Origin: Methylophilaceae bacterium
GTDB taxonomy: Bacteria > Pseudomonadota > Gammaproteobacteria > Burkholderiales > Methylophilaceae
Direction: 5' to 3'
DNA length: 64,000 nucleotides
NCBI GenBank assembly: GCA_013141125.1
Contig: JABFRO010000002.1
Span: forward strand, 62,001-126,000
Under the pieces are notes generated by a model. The model worked only from the letters and a program-made list of their open reading frames with translations, was not told the DNA's origin and ran no database searches. This document shows, piece after piece, positions 37,900 through 47,757 of this stretch (the stretch's first letter is position 1; each line of letters opens with the position of its first letter). Position numbers and translations under genes: made by a program.

Positions 37900-38357
37900 T
37901 ACTACCGGTCACATGCCCAACCCAACATTCGAGAGGGACTGCGAGAAAAATGGGGACGCATCGGAAAAATGGGGACGTAACACAATTATTCCATTAATTT
38001 TTTCTTACAAACGTGTGCGTATTCATTATCATAACTTTTGGCTTGAAAGCATAGATTTACGGGTATTTCAGTGAAGAGCGCAATGCCTTTCAGTTATTGC
38101 GCCCTACATGTGCTGTCGATGACAGTTCATCCTTGATCGTCCGCTATCAGCACCAAGCTGTCATTGACACCACCGCTAAAATCCAAACCAATTGGAGCTA
38201 CAAAAAGCTGCAAGCGATAACCTGATTCCAACCTTGACCGTGGTTTCATTTTTATACGAATTTAACTTTCAAACTTCCGTCACCCAACTTCAGAATGCAC
38301 ATAACCAAAATAACAAGTTAATTTTATTAGCTATTGATTAATAAAATTAAAAACAAC
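37900..38357. other. 458-bp gene-free stretch with small repeats
   Basis: No convincing gene. It contains a tandem pair GAAAAATGGGGACG (37945-37958 and 37964-37977, 5 nt apart), a motif common near transposase genes, and an AT-only hairpin TTAATTTTATTA/TAATAAAATTAA (38318-38350) just downstream of the response-regulator stop codon. It may be the scar of a lost element. In many betaproteobacteria hemC follows algR here; it is absent. Confidence 0.5.
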
Positions 38358-39110
38358 TTAATCTGGTTTTGAAAACTCACGCAGTAAATGCAATTGACGG
38401 CGACTAACGGGGATGATGTCGGGAATGTCTTTGAGGAAGGCTACCCAGTGACTTTCGTCATGGGTTTTTTTACGTTTTTCGTAACCGGATATTTGACTTT
38501 TAGCCACCAGACAATTGCGATGCAAGCGCAAAAACTGCTCGCCAAATTCCTGCTCCAGCGCGTTAAGTGAATCTTCCATCAGGTACTCATGTTGCAAAGT
38601 GCGCACGGTGATGTATTTGAGTTCGGATCTGAGATAAATAACTTCTGATAACGCCACTAATATCACGCGTCCACGCTCAAAAATGTTGAAATGACTGCGC
38701 TTTGTGGGCAATGATATGGCTGTGGCAGGCTGCATAGGCCGCATGGTGCGAGTTTTTTGGATGGCTTTTTGCAGGCGCTCAAGGCGGATAGGTTTGAGCA
38801 GATAATCCACCGCGTTTTTATCGAAAGCCTGCAAAGCGTGCGCATCGTAGGCCGTGGTAAAGACAATCGCGGGTGGATACTGCATTTTTTGCACCTGCTC
38901 AGCGGTTTCCATGCCATCCATTTCTGGCATACGCACATCCAGCAACAGTAAATCGGCTGGTATTTCATTTAATACGGCCAGAGCTTCCCTGCCGTTACTG
39001 GCTTCGCCAACCACCACCACATCGACAAGCTCTGCCAGCAATTCACGTAAACGCCTGCGCGCAGGAGCTTCATCATCAACGATGAGTATTTTCAACGGGT
39101 TTTGCTTCAT
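38358..39110 (-). CDS. algR: LytTR response regulator (AlgR-like)
   Basis: A 250-residue regulator. The receiver domain has DDEAPARRRL, the phosphoryl-acceptor aspartate in LLLLDVRMPEMDG, and lysine in DYLLKPIRLERLQ. The C-terminal LytTR DNA-binding domain has EVIYLRSELKYITVRTLQHE and FLRLHRNCLVAKSQI. It overlaps the kinase stop by 4 nt. AlgR-type regulators control surface structures, twitching and polysaccharide in other bacteria. Confidence 0.9.
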   Translation of the reverse strand: MKQNPLKILIVDDEAPARRRLRELLAELVDVVVVGEASNGREALAVLNEIPADLLLLDVRMPEMDGMETAEQVQKMQYPPAIVFTTAYDAHALQAFDKNAVDYLLKPIRLERLQKAIQKTRTMRPMQPATAISLPTKRSHFNIFERGRVILVALSEVIYLRSELKYITVRTLQHEYLMEDSLNALEQEFGEQFLRLHRNCLVAKSQISGYEKRKKTHDESHWVAFLKDIPDIIPVSRRQLHLLREFSKPD

Positions 39111-40129
39111 GAGGCTTGCATTTTTCGATAGGGAATTACGATGTGTACCTGATACTGATCGGCCGATATTTGCGTTTTAAGATGCGCTTCTGCGTCAAAA
39201 TGCAAAGCCAGCCGTTGGCGTATATTATTCAAGGCCATTTTATTGCCAATATGGTGGTCGCCATCCTGACGGTAGGGATTGGTCAGCACCAGATGCACTT
39301 CATTGCGGCTGAGATAAAGGTTGATTTGGATCTCGCCGCCCTCCTGAAACGGCTCTATGCCGTGATACACCGCATTTTCCAATAGCGGCTGCAATACCAG
39401 CGGTGGGATCAGCGCATCTTCCGGCATTTTATCGATATGCCAATTGAGGCGTAAGCGATCATCCAGACGCAATTTTTCCAAAGATAAATATTGTCGGCAA
39501 AGTTCCAGCTCACTTAGTAGCGGCACTAAATCACGGTTATCGGCCATCAGCACGCGAAACAAGTCAGCCATATCTTCCAGCGCGGTTTCGGCACGCCGTG
39601 GCTCACTGCGTATCAGAGATAGCACCGCATTGATGGTATTGAACAGAAAATGCGGGCGTATGCGCGCCTGTAATGCTTGTAATTTGGCTTCGGTAATCGC
39701 CGGTGAAAGTGCACGGCTGCGCATATTGAAATACAAAAGCAAAACACCGGTAATAGCCGCAGCAAAAAACCAGCTGCGTACCAGGTTTGTTGTTGCTGGC
39801 TCCAGCCATTGCGCCAATAAATATTGCATGCCCGTAGTAATCAGCAGAATGAGTACCAACACCATCGCTACACCCACTTGATAAGCCAATTTGGCCAAGC
39901 AGCGATTGAGTATATACAGACTTAACAAAGCCATCAGCAAAATGGGTTGCGTAAAAACGGAAAACTGCAGCAATACACTCCACGTACCTTGTAGTGTATC
40001 AGCACGTAAAACAGCTCCTGCTAGCGTAAGCGCACTGACAATCAGAATAATACGCAACGCGATGCCCGGATTTTGAAAGTCCGGCAATGTGGCGGAAATT
40101 GCACTAGAGTTTTGCTTTATAATTGGCAT
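39107..40129 (-). CDS. algZ: LytS/AlgZ-type sensor histidine kinase
   Basis: A 340-residue membrane kinase with five or so N-terminal helices (residues 25-135) and a His_kinase domain: phospho-acceptor in RIRPHFLFNTINAVLSLIR, N box in LVLQPLLENAVYHGIEP, and a C-terminal ATPase lobe (NIRQRLALHF). It is coupled to the response regulator (ATGA overlap) and divergent from argH, the conserved betaproteobacterial algZ/argH arrangement. Confidence 0.9.
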   Translation of the reverse strand: MPIIKQNSSAISATLPDFQNPGIALRIILIVSALTLAGAVLRADTLQGTWSVLLQFSVFTQPILLMALLSLYILNRCLAKLAYQVGVAMVLVLILLITTGMQYLLAQWLEPATTNLVRSWFFAAAITGVLLLYFNMRSRALSPAITEAKLQALQARIRPHFLFNTINAVLSLIRSEPRRAETALEDMADLFRVLMADNRDLVPLLSELELCRQYLSLEKLRLDDRLRLNWHIDKMPEDALIPPLVLQPLLENAVYHGIEPFQEGGEIQINLYLSRNEVHLVLTNPYRQDGDHHIGNKMALNNIRQRLALHFDAEAHLKTQISADQYQVHIVIPYRKMQAS

Positions 40130-40158
40130 AATGAAATTATTGGTAACTAAGATATATT

Positions 40159-41544
40159 ATGCAAGATAAATCAAAGGCTTGGTCAGGCCGTTTTAATGAA
40201 CCCGTGGCAGAGCTGGTTAAACGTTACACCGCATCGGTTAGTTTCGATCAGCGTTTGGCAGAAGTGGACATTCAAGGCTCACTCGCTCATGCCCATATGT
40301 TGGGCGCGCAGAATATCATCAGCGCCAGCGATGTGGCAGCGATTGAAAACGGCCTGGATGAAATTCTGCAGGAAATCCGCAACGGCGAATTTGAATGGTT
40401 GCTGGATCTGGAAGACGTGCACCTGAATATAGAAAAACGCCTGACAGACAAGGTGGGCGATGCAGGTAAGCGCCTGCACACGGGGCGCTCCAGAAACGAC
40501 CAGGTGGCTACAGATGTGCGCCTGTGGCTGCGTGCTGTCGTCGATGATGTCATCGTCGGCATACGCCAATTGCAAACCTCGATTGTGGATTTGGCCGAAA
40601 CGCATTTCGATACCGTTATGCCCGGTTTTACCCATTTGCAAGTGGCACAACCAGTGACGTTTGGTCATCATCTGCTGGCCTATTTTGAAATGTTGCAACG
40701 CGATGCCGAGCGCTTTGCCGATGGCCGCAAACGTATTAACCGCCTGCCATTGGGCGCTGCGGCTTTGGCCGGTACCAGTTACCCTATCAACCGTGAAATG
40801 GTGGCGCAAGAACTGGGTTTTTCCGGCGTGTGCGAAAACTCGCTGGATGCGGTCTCGGATAGAGATTTTGCCATTGAATTTACCGCCGCCGCCGCCTTGT
40901 TGATGACGCATCTTTCGCGCTTTTCCGAAGAACTGATTTTATGGTCCAGCCCGCGCTTTGCTTTTGTTGATATTGCCGATCGCTTCTGTACCGGCTCCTC
41001 CATCATGCCGCAAAAGAAAAACCCCGATGTGCCCGAGCTGGTTCGCGGCAAAACCGGACGCGTCAACGGTCATCTGGTGGCATTGCTCACGCTGATGAAA
41101 GGCCAGCCACTGGCCTACAACAAAGATAATCAGGAGGATAAAGAACCCTTGTTTGATACCGCAGATACGATTTTAGTCACGCTGCAAATCTATGCTGATA
41201 TGCTGCGCGGCATTACGGTAAACAAGGTCGCGATGCGCACCGCCGCCGCTGAAGGCTTCGCTACCGCTACTGATCTAGCCGATTATCTGGTAAAAAAAGG
41301 CTTGCCTTTCCGCGATGCCCATGAAGCCGTCGCGCGAGCCGTGCGTTATGCTGTTGAACGTAACTGTGATTTGGCAGATTTGAATCTGGCGGATTTGCAG
41401 AAATTTTCACCGCTGGTCGCCGAGGATATATTTGCCATACTCACGCTGGAAGGCTCACTTGGCAGCCGTAACCATATCGGCGGCACCGCGCCAACACAGG
41501 TAAAAGCCGCCATCGCAAGAGCGCGAAATGCAATATCAGCTTAA
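40159..41544 (+). CDS. argH: Argininosuccinate lyase
   Basis: A 461-residue enzyme of the fumarase/aspartase superfamily that splits argininosuccinate into arginine and fumarate. Motifs: [15 protein letters not shown], the histidine region [38 protein letters not shown] and the signature [20 protein letters not shown]. It starts 29 bp from the divergent kinase gene. Confidence 0.96.
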   Translation: MQDKSKAWSGRFNEPVAELVKRYTASVSFDQRLAEVDIQGSLAHAHMLGAQNIISASDVAAIENGLDEILQEIRNGEFEWLLDLEDVHLNIEKRLTDKVGDAGKRLHTGRSRNDQVATDVRLWLRAVVDDVIVGIRQLQTSIVDLAETHFDTVMPGFTHLQVAQPVTFGHHLLAYFEMLQRDAERFADGRKRINRLPLGAAALAGTSYPINREMVAQELGFSGVCENSLDAVSDRDFAIEFTAAAALLMTHLSRFSEELILWSSPRFAFVDIADRFCTGSSIMPQKKNPDVPELVRGKTGRVNGHLVALLTLMKGQPLAYNKDNQEDKEPLFDTADTILVTLQIYADMLRGITVNKVAMRTAAAEGFATATDLADYLVKKGLPFRDAHEAVARAVRYAVERNCDLADLNLADLQKFSPLVAEDIFAILTLEGSLGSRNHIGGTAPTQVKAAIARARNAISA

Positions 41545-41688
41545 GTATATATTTGTATTAAATTTTGAATAGAGCGAGCGAGTTGTTATCGTGAGATGCG
41601 TTTGTGAAATTGCGCGAGAATGGTGTAAGAATTGTGCCGGACAGTCACTGGCGATTTTGCCTTGACGTGACAAAAGTGTGGCGCAAAT

Positions 41689-41725
41689 AAAAACGACTTA
41701 AAGATAGTTTCTTTAAGTCGTTTTT
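41689..41725. terminator. Bidirectional terminator between argH and tRNA-Phe
   Basis: A 15-bp perfect stem AAAAACGACTTAAAG/CTTTAAGTCGTTTTT with a 7-nt loop, with T-rich flanks on both strands. It can end both argH (plus) and the tRNA (minus) transcripts. Confidence 0.85.
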
Positions 41726-41736
41726 ATTTGTATATT

Positions 41737-41812
<76 letters not shown>

Positions 41813-42080
41813 TTAATGCATGGTTTACAGCACAAACACTTCGGTAAATGTTTGCAGGCGCGCATTATAGCAAACTTGCTAATGAATTTACAAAGAAAAC
41901 TTCCAAACAAATGTTGATTTACCTTTTTGGTATTGCATTGTCTGAAGGAAGTTTGATAACTATCAATTGGTTAGCGGTAAATATTGCGCTCACTGTGAAT
42001 GTTTAAATAGAACGAGGTTGGTAAAATTTTAAGAAAAATTTCGCGTATTACGTTATGCTCGCGCATCAAAAGTACACCTT

Positions 42081-43157
42081 ATGTTTAATATGTTAGATCT
42101 TTCAAAAGTATTGTCAGACACTGTGCTTTATCCTGCACTGCTACAAAAAATCAATCAAAAAACCAAGCCGTTAGGTGCATTGGGCCGAGTTGAGGAAATT
42201 GCACTTCAGATTGGCTTAATTCAAAACACCTTAAGCCCAGTGCTTCATCGACCTATTATATTTGTGTTTGCTGGGGATCATGGTGTCACGCAGGCTGGCA
42301 TCAGTCCGTATCCACAGGTTGTGACGCAACAAATGGTGCTGAATTTTTTGCAAGGCGGTGCGGCTATCAATGTGTTTGCAAAGCAGATGGGGTTCGAGTT
42401 GTGTGTGGTGGATGCGGGTGTCAATGCTGATTTTGACGAATCATTATGGCTAAACCACGAGTTCATACATGAGTTAATACATGAGAAAGTGGCAAAAGGT
42501 ACTCAAAATTTTCTCGATAAACCGGCCATGACGGACGTGCAATGTAAAGAGGCTCTTGGGCGCGGTGCAGATTTGGTTCAACAAGCGCTCGCGGCGGGTA
42601 GTAATGTCTTTGCATTTGGTGAAATGGGCATAGGTAATACCACTTCTGCTGCCGCTATTATGCATGTTCTGTGCAACTTGCCAGTGAGCGAATGCGCGGG
42701 TCGCGGAGCGGGCTTGGATGATGCGGGTGTGCAGCATAAAATTGCGGTGATTGAACAAGCGGTCGCACATCATCAGGGTCGGCTCAATTCAGCCGAAGCG
42801 GTGCTTGCACATTTGGGTGGTTTTGAAATTGCCATGATGGTGGGTGCGATGTTGGCGGCCGCATCTGCACGTGCAGTAGTGCTGGTGGATGGATTTATCA
42901 GCAGCGCAGCCGCTTTGGTAGCGGCAAAAATGCACGCTGACTTTCTGCCCTATTGTATTTTCTCGCATTGTTCCAATGAGTCTGGCCACCGTAAGCTTTT
43001 GGCGTATTTAAATGCGAAACCGGTGTTGGATTTGGGTTTGCGCCTGGGCGAAGGCACCGGGGCTGTGCTGGCTTATCCTATCATTCAGGCTGCTGTAAAT
43101 TTTCTCAATGAAATGGCTTCATTTGAATCCGCGCATGTCAGCGAGAAAGGTGCTTAA
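42081..43157 (+). CDS. cobT: Nicotinate-nucleotide:dimethylbenzimidazole phosphoribosyltransferase
   Basis: A 358-residue CobT that makes alpha-ribazole phosphate, the lower-ligand nucleotide of cobalamin. Motifs: INQKTKPLGALGRVEEIALQ, VFAGDHGVTQAGISPYPQVV, AFGEMGIGNTTSAAAIMHVL and the C-terminal LDLGLRLGEGTGAVLAYP with the catalytic glutamate. It is the first gene of a plus-strand cobT-cobS-cobC set; cobS starts inside its 3' end. No cobalamin riboswitch was found in 41813-42080, which otherwise shows only a weak inverted repeat (AAACTTCC/GGAAGTTT). Confidence 0.95.
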   Translation: MFNMLDLSKVLSDTVLYPALLQKINQKTKPLGALGRVEEIALQIGLIQNTLSPVLHRPIIFVFAGDHGVTQAGISPYPQVVTQQMVLNFLQGGAAINVFAKQMGFELCVVDAGVNADFDESLWLNHEFIHELIHEKVAKGTQNFLDKPAMTDVQCKEALGRGADLVQQALAAGSNVFAFGEMGIGNTTSAAAIMHVLCNLPVSECAGRGAGLDDAGVQHKIAVIEQAVAHHQGRLNSAEAVLAHLGGFEIAMMVGAMLAAASARAVVLVDGFISSAAALVAAKMHADFLPYCIFSHCSNESGHRKLLAYLNAKPVLDLGLRLGEGTGAVLAYPIIQAAVNFLNEMASFESAHVSEKGA

Positions 43158-43911
43158 GCCTGTATTGCAGGAGTGGCGCTATTTTCTGTTGGCACTGGGG
43201 TTTTTTACGCGTATTCCGGTGCCGCAGGTTCAGAACTTTCAGGAAGCGGATCTGAATCACGCTGCCAAATATTTCCCCCTGATTGGCATTATTGTTGGCG
43301 CAATCTCTGCATTAGTTTTTTTTATAGCAAACAAAATATTCCCGCAAAACATTGCCGTGATTCTTAGCATGATGGCCAGTATTTATGTCACTGGCGCGTT
43401 TCATGAAGATGGCTTAACCGATGCAATTGACGGCCTGGGTGGTGGTTGGCATAAAGAACAGATACTGACCATCATGCAGGATTCACGCATAGGCAGCTAT
43501 GGCGCAGTGGCGATTATTTTGGCTTTATTGCTTAAATTTACTACCCTCAGCCAGTTGCCTGCTGGGTTGATTTCAGGTGCGCTGATTGCAGGTCACAGCA
43601 TCAGCCGTCTATGTGCTGTGCTGGTGATGGCGACACAAGCCTATGTAAAATCCAGCGGCAAAGCCAAGCCCTTGGCAACCAAACTATCAAGCACAGGTTT
43701 ATGCCTTGCCACAGTGCTGGGTTTATTGCCGTTATGTTGGCACCCAGCTTATTTTTTATGGGCATTGTTGCCAGTTACCATGGTTTGGACATGGTTTAGT
43801 CTCAAGCTGAAAACGCGCATCGGCGGCTATACTGGCGATTGCCTGGGGGCGATGCAACAGCTCACTGAAATCACTTTTTATTTGGGAGTATTAGCCTGCA
43901 TCTCTATTTGA
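43135..43911 (+). CDS. cobS: Cobalamin synthase (adenosylcobinamide-GDP ribazoletransferase)
   Basis: A 258-residue integral membrane enzyme that joins adenosylcobinamide-GDP and alpha-ribazole. It shows FLLALGFFTRIPVP, YFPLIGIIVGAISALVFF, GAFHEDGLTDAIDGLGGG with the metal-binding aspartates, MQDSRIGSYGAVAI and C-terminal GGYTGDCLGAMQQLTEI. The ATG at 43135 overlaps cobT by 23 nt; one at 43108 is also possible. Confidence 0.93.
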   Translation: MSARKVLKPVLQEWRYFLLALGFFTRIPVPQVQNFQEADLNHAAKYFPLIGIIVGAISALVFFIANKIFPQNIAVILSMMASIYVTGAFHEDGLTDAIDGLGGGWHKEQILTIMQDSRIGSYGAVAIILALLLKFTTLSQLPAGLISGALIAGHSISRLCAVLVMATQAYVKSSGKAKPLATKLSSTGLCLATVLGLLPLCWHPAYFLWALLPVTMVWTWFSLKLKTRIGGYTGDCLGAMQQLTEITFYLGVLACISI

Positions 43912-44462
43912 TTCGCCATACTTCACTGGCGATTGCGCCCGGCATTTGTTACGGACAAAGCGATGTAGAGGTTTCCGCCAATTTTGTCGATGAGCTGCAT
44001 ACGCTAAAACAAAAACTGGCACAGGTGCCGTTTGCTGCGGTGTATTGCAGCCCTTTGCAGCGCTGCGCCAAACTGGCCGAGGCTTTGGCTATCGGCGAAA
44101 CAAGAATAGACACGCGCCTGCAAGAACTAAGTTTTGGCGCTTGGGAATTATTGCCCTGGGATAGCATTCCGCGCGATATATTTGATGTTTGGGCCAACGA
44201 TTACGCGCATTTATCACCGCCCGGTGGTGAGAGTTTTTCACAGCTGCATACGCGTGCTACTCATTTTTTGGCTGAATTACAAAGTCAATATTCCGGCCAA
44301 AACATTGCCATAGTCACGCATGGCGGCGTGATCCGCGCCCTGCTGGCTGAGGTGCTGAACATGCCATTAAAAGGCTTGTTTCGCTTTCAGATTGATTATG
44401 CCAGTGTCACTTATTTGAATTTTGAAGGTGCTGTACCCAAAGTCGGGTACGTCAATCGCTGA
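43896..44462 (+). CDS. cobC: Alpha-ribazole phosphatase (histidine phosphatase family), probable CTG start
   Basis: A histidine phosphatase with the catalytic RH in HLYLIRHTSLAIAPG, and YCSPLQRCAKLAEAL, FGAWELLPWDSIP and IVTHGGVIRALLAE. It removes the phosphate from alpha-ribazole phosphate or adenosylcobalamin phosphate. The first standard start (TTG 43908) begins two residues before the catalytic arginine, cutting the first beta strand. CTG 43896 gives the family-typical (M)HLYLIRHT and has GGGAG 8 nt upstream. It overlaps cobS by 16 nt and is convergent with cobD, overlapping by 11 nt. Confidence 0.82.
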   Translation: MHLYLIRHTSLAIAPGICYGQSDVEVSANFVDELHTLKQKLAQVPFAAVYCSPLQRCAKLAEALAIGETRIDTRLQELSFGAWELLPWDSIPRDIFDVWANDYAHLSPPGGESFSQLHTRATHFLAELQSQYSGQNIAIVTHGGVIRALLAEVLNMPLKGLFRFQIDYASVTYLNFEGAVPKVGYVNR

Positions 44463-45432
44463 ACGATTTAAGCGCGGCTTCCAATCTATGCCAGCCATCT
44501 TCCGGCGGCAGACCAAAACGCAAGGCTGAAAATTCAGCAAACAGGCGCACCCAAATACCCTGTTGTGCCAAGTGCGCATGCCAGGCGCTGGCCTTAGGCG
44601 TAGGCACCCATTGAAACAAAGCCGTGCCCGCTTGCGGCGCTAAATCGTATTGGCTTAATAATGCGGCCAGGCGCTGACTGCCACGCACGAGTTGAATGCG
44701 ATTTTGTTGCTGCCAAGCCTTATCCTTCAGCGCTTGTTTTGCGATAAAACGTGCCGCACCATTTAATGGCCATGGCCCCAGCTGCGCTTGCATGGCGTGT
44801 AATGCCTCTTCTGCAGCGAGCAAAAAACCGACTCTGGCACCCGCCAAGCCAAAAAACTTGCCCAAGGAGCGCAACACAAACAAGCCATCAAGATGGCTGT
44901 ACTGCGCAATACTGGCCTCTGGTGACGCATCCATAAAGGCTTCGTCCACCACCAGCCAGCCACCGCGTTTGGCTAGTTGCTTATGCCAATGGAGCAAGTC
45001 TGCGCTCTGGAATCTGGCGGCGGTCGGATTGTTGGGATTGCACAAAATCAGGACATCGGTTTGCTCTAGTAGCGCTGTATCCGGTTTTTCTGAAAATACG
45101 TTTACCTCGTGCCCGCCACGCCGCCAGGCGTGGGCGTGTTCCTGATACATGGGGATTAAAATAGCCACTCGGCACGGCGCACGTAATGCGGGCAAGACTT
45201 GTATCGCGGCTTGTGAGCCTGAGGTCGGCAAGGCAAAACGGCTGCCATAATAAGCGCTTGCCGCCACTACCAAACCATCCTCAGCGCTGGGTAAATGCTG
45301 CCAAAACGCTGGCGGAATGGGGGGTATGGGGTAGCCGTTGGGATTAATGCCGGTAGACAAATCCAGCCAGGCAGCCTGAGGAATGCCGTATTGCGTGGCA
45401 GCATTAGCCAAATTGCCGCCATGTTCAAGCAC
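44452..45432 (-). CDS. cobD: Threonine-phosphate decarboxylase
   Basis: A 326-residue PLP enzyme of aminotransferase fold. The N terminus has MLEHGGNLANAATQYGIP and WLDLSTGINPNGYP, typical of CobD/CobC. It further shows LCNPNNPTAARF, VVDEAFMDASPEAS and the PLP lysine in LRSLGKFFGLAGARVGFL. It makes aminopropanol phosphate for the nucleotide loop. Confidence 0.9.
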   Translation of the reverse strand: MLEHGGNLANAATQYGIPQAAWLDLSTGINPNGYPIPPIPPAFWQHLPSAEDGLVVAASAYYGSRFALPTSGSQAAIQVLPALRAPCRVAILIPMYQEHAHAWRRGGHEVNVFSEKPDTALLEQTDVLILCNPNNPTAARFQSADLLHWHKQLAKRGGWLVVDEAFMDASPEASIAQYSHLDGLFVLRSLGKFFGLAGARVGFLLAAEEALHAMQAQLGPWPLNGAARFIAKQALKDKAWQQQNRIQLVRGSQRLAALLSQYDLAPQAGTALFQWVPTPKASAWHAHLAQQGIWVRLFAEFSALRFGLPPEDGWHRLEAALKSFSD

Positions 45433-45486
45433 AGGTCATGCCTCCAGTTTGGCTAAAAGACATTTTTTCAACACAGAATCAATCAG

Positions 45487-46179
45487 CTATTGCGCTGGCT
45501 GATTCAGGTTTTTAGGCGCGTTGTCGCCTTGTTTTAACTCGATGAAACGCTGCTTGTCCTTATCAAATCGGGCACGTGTCGCTTCCATAGTGCTCAATTT
45601 TTGCGCAATTTGCTGGTCAATACGTGAGATTCTAGCCTGGCTGTCTGTGGCGCTCTGCGTCAATTCCAGAGGGGGCGGTGTTTTTCTTTGTAGATAATCA
45701 TTCAAGGTTTTTTTGTAGCCAATCAAGCGTTTATTTTCATTGGCTTTGCGTTGTTGCAAACCCTGCACGGCAATTTCATCCAGTTGCAAATTACGCTCGC
45801 GTGCCAGATCAATTTCCTGCGCGGTGGTATATGAAGCCAGCAATGAACGGTCGCGGCGCTTTTGCTCAAAAATTTTCTGCTTGAGCAGTTCCTCTGCCGG
45901 GTTTTCAGCGGCTGATTGAATTGTTTTATTGCGTTTTATCACTACACCTTGCCCATTGATTTCAGCATTATCACGGCCGGAATATTGGGCGGGTATGCCA
46001 TCGCTATAATGCGTGGTACCTTTTTCATCCACCCATTTAATAATGTGATTAGCGGCCGGTTTGGCGGCATCTGCCCAAACTTGCGCGCCAGCCAATGCCA
46101 GTAGGCAAGCACTGGTTGCCAGAAAAACCGGCATGGCTTGTTTGATATTTGATCGCTTGAATCGAAACACTGGCATCAC
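45487..46179 (-). CDS. DUF4124-domain exported protein
   Basis: A 230-residue protein with a signal peptide (VFLATSACLLALAGAQVWA), a short DUF4124 segment (IIKWVDEKGTTHYSDGIPAQ) and a long charged helical C-terminal part with coiled-coil character (ARISRIDQQIAQKLSTMEAT). DUF4124 proteins are common in betaproteobacteria, with unknown function. It is probably periplasmic. It ends 54 nt from cobD and starts 11 nt after pyrE, so may be part of a pyrE transcript. Confidence 0.8.
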   Translation of the reverse strand: MMPVFRFKRSNIKQAMPVFLATSACLLALAGAQVWADAAKPAANHIIKWVDEKGTTHYSDGIPAQYSGRDNAEINGQGVVIKRNKTIQSAAENPAEELLKQKIFEQKRRDRSLLASYTTAQEIDLARERNLQLDEIAVQGLQQRKANENKRLIGYKKTLNDYLQRKTPPPLELTQSATDSQARISRIDQQIAQKLSTMEATRARFDKDKQRFIELKQGDNAPKNLNQPAQ

Positions 46180-46190
46180 TATTTCACTTT

Positions 46191-46856
46191 TCAGGAAATA
46201 CCATACTGGCTACGATAGGCTTGAATTGCAAGCAGATTATTTTCCCAATCAGGATGATGGCGCAAAAAATCCAGCAAAGCTTGCAGATTGGCAATACTGC
46301 ATACAGGTAAGCCATGGATTTTTTCCACTTCCTGCACCGCAGACAAACTACCCAAGCCGCGCTCCTGCCTATCCAGCGCAATGGCCACACCGCACGGAAT
46401 AGCACCGCCCGCGCTAATCAAATCCACCGATTCACGCACCGAGGTACCGGCTGAAATCACATCATCTACAATCAATACCCGCCCCTGCAACGGCGCGCCG
46501 ACAATAGTGCCGCCTTCGCCGTGATCCTTGGCTTCCTTGCGGTTAAACGCATAAGGCACATTGCGCCCTTGTCTGGCCAGCGCGATGACGATGCTGGCCG
46601 CCAGCGGAATGCCTTTGTAAGCCGGGCCGAAGAGCATATCAAATTCAATACCGGATTTCACAATTGCTGCGGCGTAAAATTCGCCCAATTGCATTAAACT
46701 CTCCCCATCGTTAAATAGCCCGGCATTGAAAAAATACGGGCTTAAGCGCCCGGCTTTGGTTTTAAACTCACCAAAGCGCAATACCTGCTTTTGAATGGCG
46801 AACTGAATAAATGCGGCGGTTGAGTACGGGGTTGAAGGCTGGTTAGCGTCAGGCAT
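46191..46856 (-). CDS. pyrE: Orotate phosphoribosyltransferase
   Basis: A 221-residue pyrimidine-biosynthesis enzyme that adds PRPP to orotate. Motifs: [51 protein letters not shown] and the PRPP site [19 protein letters not shown]. The ATG at 46856 gives the standard length; the frame stays open to 46973 but this is inside the divergent xthA. Only 22 bp separate the two start codons. Confidence 0.94.
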   Translation of the reverse strand: MPDANQPSTPYSTAAFIQFAIQKQVLRFGEFKTKAGRLSPYFFNAGLFNDGESLMQLGEFYAAAIVKSGIEFDMLFGPAYKGIPLAASIVIALARQGRNVPYAFNRKEAKDHGEGGTIVGAPLQGRVLIVDDVISAGTSVRESVDLISAGGAIPCGVAIALDRQERGLGSLSAVQEVEKIHGLPVCSIANLQALLDFLRHHPDWENNLLAIQAYRSQYGIS

Positions 46857-46878
46857 GTTTTTATATTGAAAGGTTAGT

Positions 46879-47661
46879 ATGTTGCGTATTATATCCGCGA
46901 ATTTGAATGGCATTCGTTCCGCCGGCAACAAGGGTTTTTTCCCCTGGTTGCAGCAACAGAATGCAGACATCATCTGCTTGCAGGAGCTGAAAGCACAAGC
47001 AGCAGATATGTCCGCTGAAATGCTGCATCCTGAAGGTTATTTTGGCTATTTTCATTATGCTGAAAAAAAAGGCTATAGCGGTGTAGGCATTTATTGTCGC
47101 ACCCAGCCCGATGCCGTGATTGTAGGCTTGGGCTTGAACGATATAGATGCCGAAGGGCGTTATATTGAAGTGCAATTCGGAAACTTAAGCGTGGTCTCCG
47201 TTTACCTGCCCTCCGGCTCCAGTGGCGAAGAGCGCCAGGCCTTCAAATTCAGCGTCATGGAGCGTTTTTTACCGCATCTGGAAACCTTGAAAGCCAGCGG
47301 ACGTGAAGTGATTATTTGTGGCGACTGGAATATCGCGCATCAGGATATTGATCTGAAAAACTTCAAAGGCAACCGCAAAAATTCCGGCTTTCTACCGGAA
47401 GAACGCGCCTGGCTCACGGACTTATTCGGCCGTGTGCAATGGGTGGATGTCTATCGCAAACTACATCCCGAAACCACCGATGCCAGCTATACCTGGTGGA
47501 GTAACCGGGGGCAAGCTTGGGCGAAAAATGTAGGGTGGCGCATTGATTACCAGATCGCCACGCCAGCCATCGCTGAAACCGCGCGTCTGGCCAGCATCTA
47601 CAAGGATGAGCGCTTTAGTGACCACGCGCCGTTGTTGATGGATTATGAATGGACGTTATAA
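46879..47661 (+). CDS. xthA: Exodeoxyribonuclease III
   Basis: A 260-residue AP endonuclease/3'-5' exonuclease of the EEP fold. Motifs: [29 protein letters not shown] with the catalytic glutamate, [14 protein letters not shown] with Asp and Asn, and [12 protein letters not shown] with the catalytic Asp-His. It starts [11 protein letters not shown], 22 bp from the divergent pyrE ATG; each promoter must lie within the other gene. Confidence 0.94.
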   Translation: MLRIISANLNGIRSAGNKGFFPWLQQQNADIICLQELKAQAADMSAEMLHPEGYFGYFHYAEKKGYSGVGIYCRTQPDAVIVGLGLNDIDAEGRYIEVQFGNLSVVSVYLPSGSSGEERQAFKFSVMERFLPHLETLKASGREVIICGDWNIAHQDIDLKNFKGNRKNSGFLPEERAWLTDLFGRVQWVDVYRKLHPETTDASYTWWSNRGQAWAKNVGWRIDYQIATPAIAETARLASIYKDERFSDHAPLLMDYEWTL

Positions 47662-47682
47662 ATTACATAGAGCCTAAATTCC

Positions 47683-47757
47683 GGTGGATTGGTACCCGGT
47701 GATGCATAACGCGGCGGATTCAACGCTGAAGAATAACCCGTGTACGATTTATCCACC
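47683..47757. repeat. Intergenic inverted repeat between xthA and capA-like gene
   Basis: GGTGGAT (47683-47689) and ATCCACC (47751-47757) bracket 61 nt in the gap between convergent genes. Intergenic repeats with GGTGGAT/ATCCACC ends are frequent in beta- and gammaproteobacteria. Only the ends are evident here. Confidence 0.35.

Noticed and set aside
41813-42080. Cobalamin riboswitch in front of cobT
   Set aside because: I looked for a GCCACTG box and the conserved 3' core and found neither.
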